Source: Streptosporangiaceae bacterium | Lineage (GTDB): Bacteria > Actinomycetota > Actinomycetes > Streptosporangiales > Streptosporangiaceae | Assembly (NCBI GenBank): GCA_030045175.1 | Contig: JASIBM010000377.1 | Location: 1 to 6,612, forward strand | Direction: 5' to 3' | DNA length: 6,612 bases | Shown: piece after piece, positions 5,217-6,612 of the stretch | Position numbering within the stretch: position 1 is the stretch's first letter | Layout: the number at the start of each line of letters is the position of its first letter | Translations under genes and position numbers: made by a program | The notes under the pieces: generated by a model | Database searches by the model: none | The model's input: only the letters and a program-made list of their open reading frames with translations | What the model was told of the DNA's origin: nothing

Positions 5217-6612
5217 TCACCGACACCGGTTCGTTTCATGATGCCGAAGACTTTTGTATCGCCGGTGATACAAAAGTCTTCGGCCTAACAGTCTGGCGGG
5301 GCCGGCCGCGGCCATGTCGAGGGCGGCGATGTAGCCGAACGTCATCGCCGGGCCGATGGTCGCGCCCGCGCCAGCGTAGCTGCGGCCCATCACGGCGGCG
5401 CTGGCGTTGCCTGCCGAGTACAGGCCGGGGATCGGCGTGCCGTCGGAACGCAGTACCCTGGCTCGCTCGTCGGTCCGCAGCCCGCCCTTGGTGCCCAGGT
5501 CGCCGGGCACGATCTTGATCGCGTAGAACGGCGGGCTGGCGAGCGCGGCCAGGTTCGGGTTCGGCCGGCAGCGCGGGTCGCCGTAGTACCTGTCGTAGGC
5601 CGAGTCGCCGCGGCCGAAATCGGCGTCCCTGCCATCCCGGGCGAAGGCGTTGAACCGTCGCACGGTCTGCTCGAGCGCGTCGCCTGGCACGCCGACCTGG
5701 TCAGCCAGGCCGGCCAGCGTATCGTCCCTGAACACAGCGCCCGCGGCGTACCATCGGCGCGGCAGCGCCTTGCCAGGCCGCAGGCCCGCGAACACGTAGT
5801 TGTCCCGGTACCTCTGGTCGGTGATCATCCAGGCGGGGATGTGCGACGTGCCGCTGGCGTGCCCGTCGTACATCGCGTGCACCGCGTCGACGTACGGCGC
5901 CGCCTCGTTCACGAATCGCAGGCCCGCGCCATTCACCATGAGGCAGCCCGGCAGCGACCGCTCTGCCAGGCAGAAGTACGGCCCGCCGGTCAGCGGGACT
6001 GACGGGCCCCACCAGGCGTCGTCCATCAGGTCGAGCGCGGCCCCAGCCGCCTGGCCGGCGATGATGCCGTCGCCGGTGTTGCCCGGTGAGCCGACGGTCC
6101 AGTCGGTGCCGATCGGCTCGCGCTGGTACCGGGCGCGCATTTGCGCGTTCCGCTCGAAGCCACCGGTCGCGACCAGCACGCCACGGCTGGCCCTGATCGT
6201 CACGGGCTCGCCGTCGCGGGTCGCCCGCACCCCGGTCACGTGGCCGCCCTCGACGAGCAGGCCGGTCAGCGGCGTGTCGAGCCAGACAGGGACGCCGGCC
6301 GCCGCGAGCCCGGCCCACAGCCCGGCGGCGAGCGCCTGGCCCAGGCTCAGCGTGCGGCGGCGCAGCGTCTTGGTCTTCGCGGCGCGCCCAGCCACCTTGG
6401 CCGCCGTCCAGATCGCCCGCGGGTGCCTGGTGCCGAGGCTGAGCCAGCGGTAGTCGGCCGCGGTGATCGCCACCCCGTCCGGCGCTGGCAGGTAGGGCGG
6501 GTTCAGCTGGGCTAGCCCGGCGCCGAGCAGCCGGCCGTCAAACGGCACGGGCTCGATCGTCCGGCCGCAGGCCAGTCCCCCGGGAACCTCAGGGTAATAA
6601 TCCGCATAACGG
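5217..6612 (-). CDS. FAD-dependent dehydrogenase, 3-ketosteroid delta1-dehydrogenase (KstD)-like, 5' end outside the window
   Basis: 464 codons are visible, and the frame runs off the right edge. A GTG at 6548 could be mistaken for the start, but the upstream codons read RYADYYPEVPGG then GRTIEPVPFD, a conserved segment of this family. The N-terminal FAD GxGxxG motif and roughly 80-130 residues are therefore missing. In visible numbering, GVLVATGGFERN (144-155) is the second FAD-contacting strand, SAGNAS (399-404) precedes the flavin, and SYAGAGATIGPAMTFG (411-426) closes the site. The Tyr (codon 5376-5378) with Gly four residues later (5364-5366) matches the spacing of catalytic Tyr487/Gly491 of Rhodococcus KstD1. 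KstDs introduce a C1-C2 double bond into ring A of 3-ketosteroids. Another FAD_binding_2 dehydrogenase of similar fold remains possible. About 30 residues follow the usual C-terminus; they are partly encoded by an 18-bp inverted repeat and include a TTA codon (5286-5288). Confidence 0.85.
   Translation of the reverse strand, partial: RYADYYPEVPGGLACGRTIEPVPFDGRLLGAGLAQLNPPYLPAPDGVAITAADYRWLSLGTRHPRAIWTAAKVAGRAAKTKTLRRRTLSLGQALAAGLWAGLAAAGVPVWLDTPLTGLLVEGGHVTGVRATRDGEPVTIRASRGVLVATGGFERNAQMRARYQREPIGTDWTVGSPGNTGDGIIAGQAAGAALDLMDDAWWGPSVPLTGGPYFCLAERSLPGCLMVNGAGLRFVNEAAPYVDAVHAMYDGHASGTSHIPAWMITDQRYRDNYVFAGLRPGKALPRRWYAAGAVFRDDTLAGLADQVGVPGDALEQTVRRFNAFARDGRDADFGRGDSAYDRYYGDPRCRPNPNLAALASPPFYAIKIVPGDLGTKGGLRTDERARVLRSDGTPIPGLYSAGNASAAVMGRSYAGAGATIGPAMTFGYIAALDMAAAGPARLLGRRLLYHRRYKSLRHHETNRCR
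5243..5284. terminator. Perfect 18-bp inverted repeat, unusually AT-rich, at the 3' end of the dehydrogenase gene
   Basis: GCCGAAGACTTTTGTATC (5243-5260) and GATACAAAAGTCTTCGGC (5267-5284) are perfect reverse complements around GCCGGT. The loop itself could pair partly, so the sequence is almost a continuous palindrome. The arms are about 44% GC against about 70% in the window. It lies in the last codons of the dehydrogenase frame, ahead of the GNAT promoter region, so a rho-independent terminator is the first reading. No T-run follows on the exit side. An operator or a dispersed palindromic element is the alternative. Confidence 0.7.

Noticed and set aside
5204..5518. Plus-strand 104-codon open frame
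   Set aside because: It crosses the palindrome and runs antisense to conserved dehydrogenase codons; the product is Arg/Pro/Ser-rich without any domain.
6546..6548. GTG as the true start of the KstD-like gene
   Set aside because: The frame stays open to the window edge and encodes a conserved-looking segment upstream, while the essential FAD-binding N-terminus would be absent.
1..6612. tRNA, rRNA, riboswitch, transposase or attachment site
   Set aside because: No cloverleaf-like segment, transposase motif, terminal repeats of an insertion sequence or known riboswitch core was seen by eye; almost all sequence is coding.

Overview
The window is about 70% GC with strong GC bias at third codon positions and long spurious antisense reading frames. 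It holds a LAL-type LuxR regulator, a MerR regulator, and a flavoprotein resembling a 3-ketosteroid dehydrogenase. Together these point to a high-GC actinobacterium (Streptomyces, Streptosporangiales or Frankia-like soil lineages). The genus cannot be fixed from the sequence.

Layout, left to right: (1) 2-196 (+), the last 64 codons of a protein whose beta-rich C-terminus looks like a tail-fibre or surface-protein end domain; (2) 197-265, a short gap with a perfect 14-bp palindrome and a weak promoter, possibly for leaderless initiation; (3) 266-3313 (+), a 1015-aa LAL regulator with an N-terminal AAA ATPase, a helical middle and a C-terminal LuxR HTH; (4) 3316-3837 (-), a 173-aa MerR regulator convergent with the LAL gene; (5) 3847-4548 (+), a class I SAM methyltransferase divergent from merR with a 9-bp gap; (6) 4543-5166 (-), a GNAT acetyltransferase convergent with the methyltransferase and overlapping it by 6 bp; (7) 5217-6612 (-), the C-terminal 464 codons of a KstD-like FAD dehydrogenase, whose N-terminus lies beyond the right edge. 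No stretch over 300 bp lacks a gene; the largest gap is 69 bp.

The merR/methyltransferase pair is the clearest functional unit: the 5' ends almost touch, so each promoter must lie in the other gene, and autoregulated control of the methyltransferase is likely. The LAL protein is a large ATP-dependent activator with unknown targets. The dehydrogenase suggests sterol or steroid-like catabolism, and the GNAT gene is probably transcribed separately from it.

The most striking structural theme is that the tested gene ends sit in strong inverted repeats: 3293-3326 (LAL/merR), 4544-4596 (methyltransferase/GNAT) and 5243-5284 (dehydrogenase). Each hairpin encodes part of a C-terminal tail or contains the stop codon, and two in-frame TTA codons lie in or beside such tails. 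I see no convincing new defence, mobile or biosynthetic system. The novelty here is regulatory and architectural.
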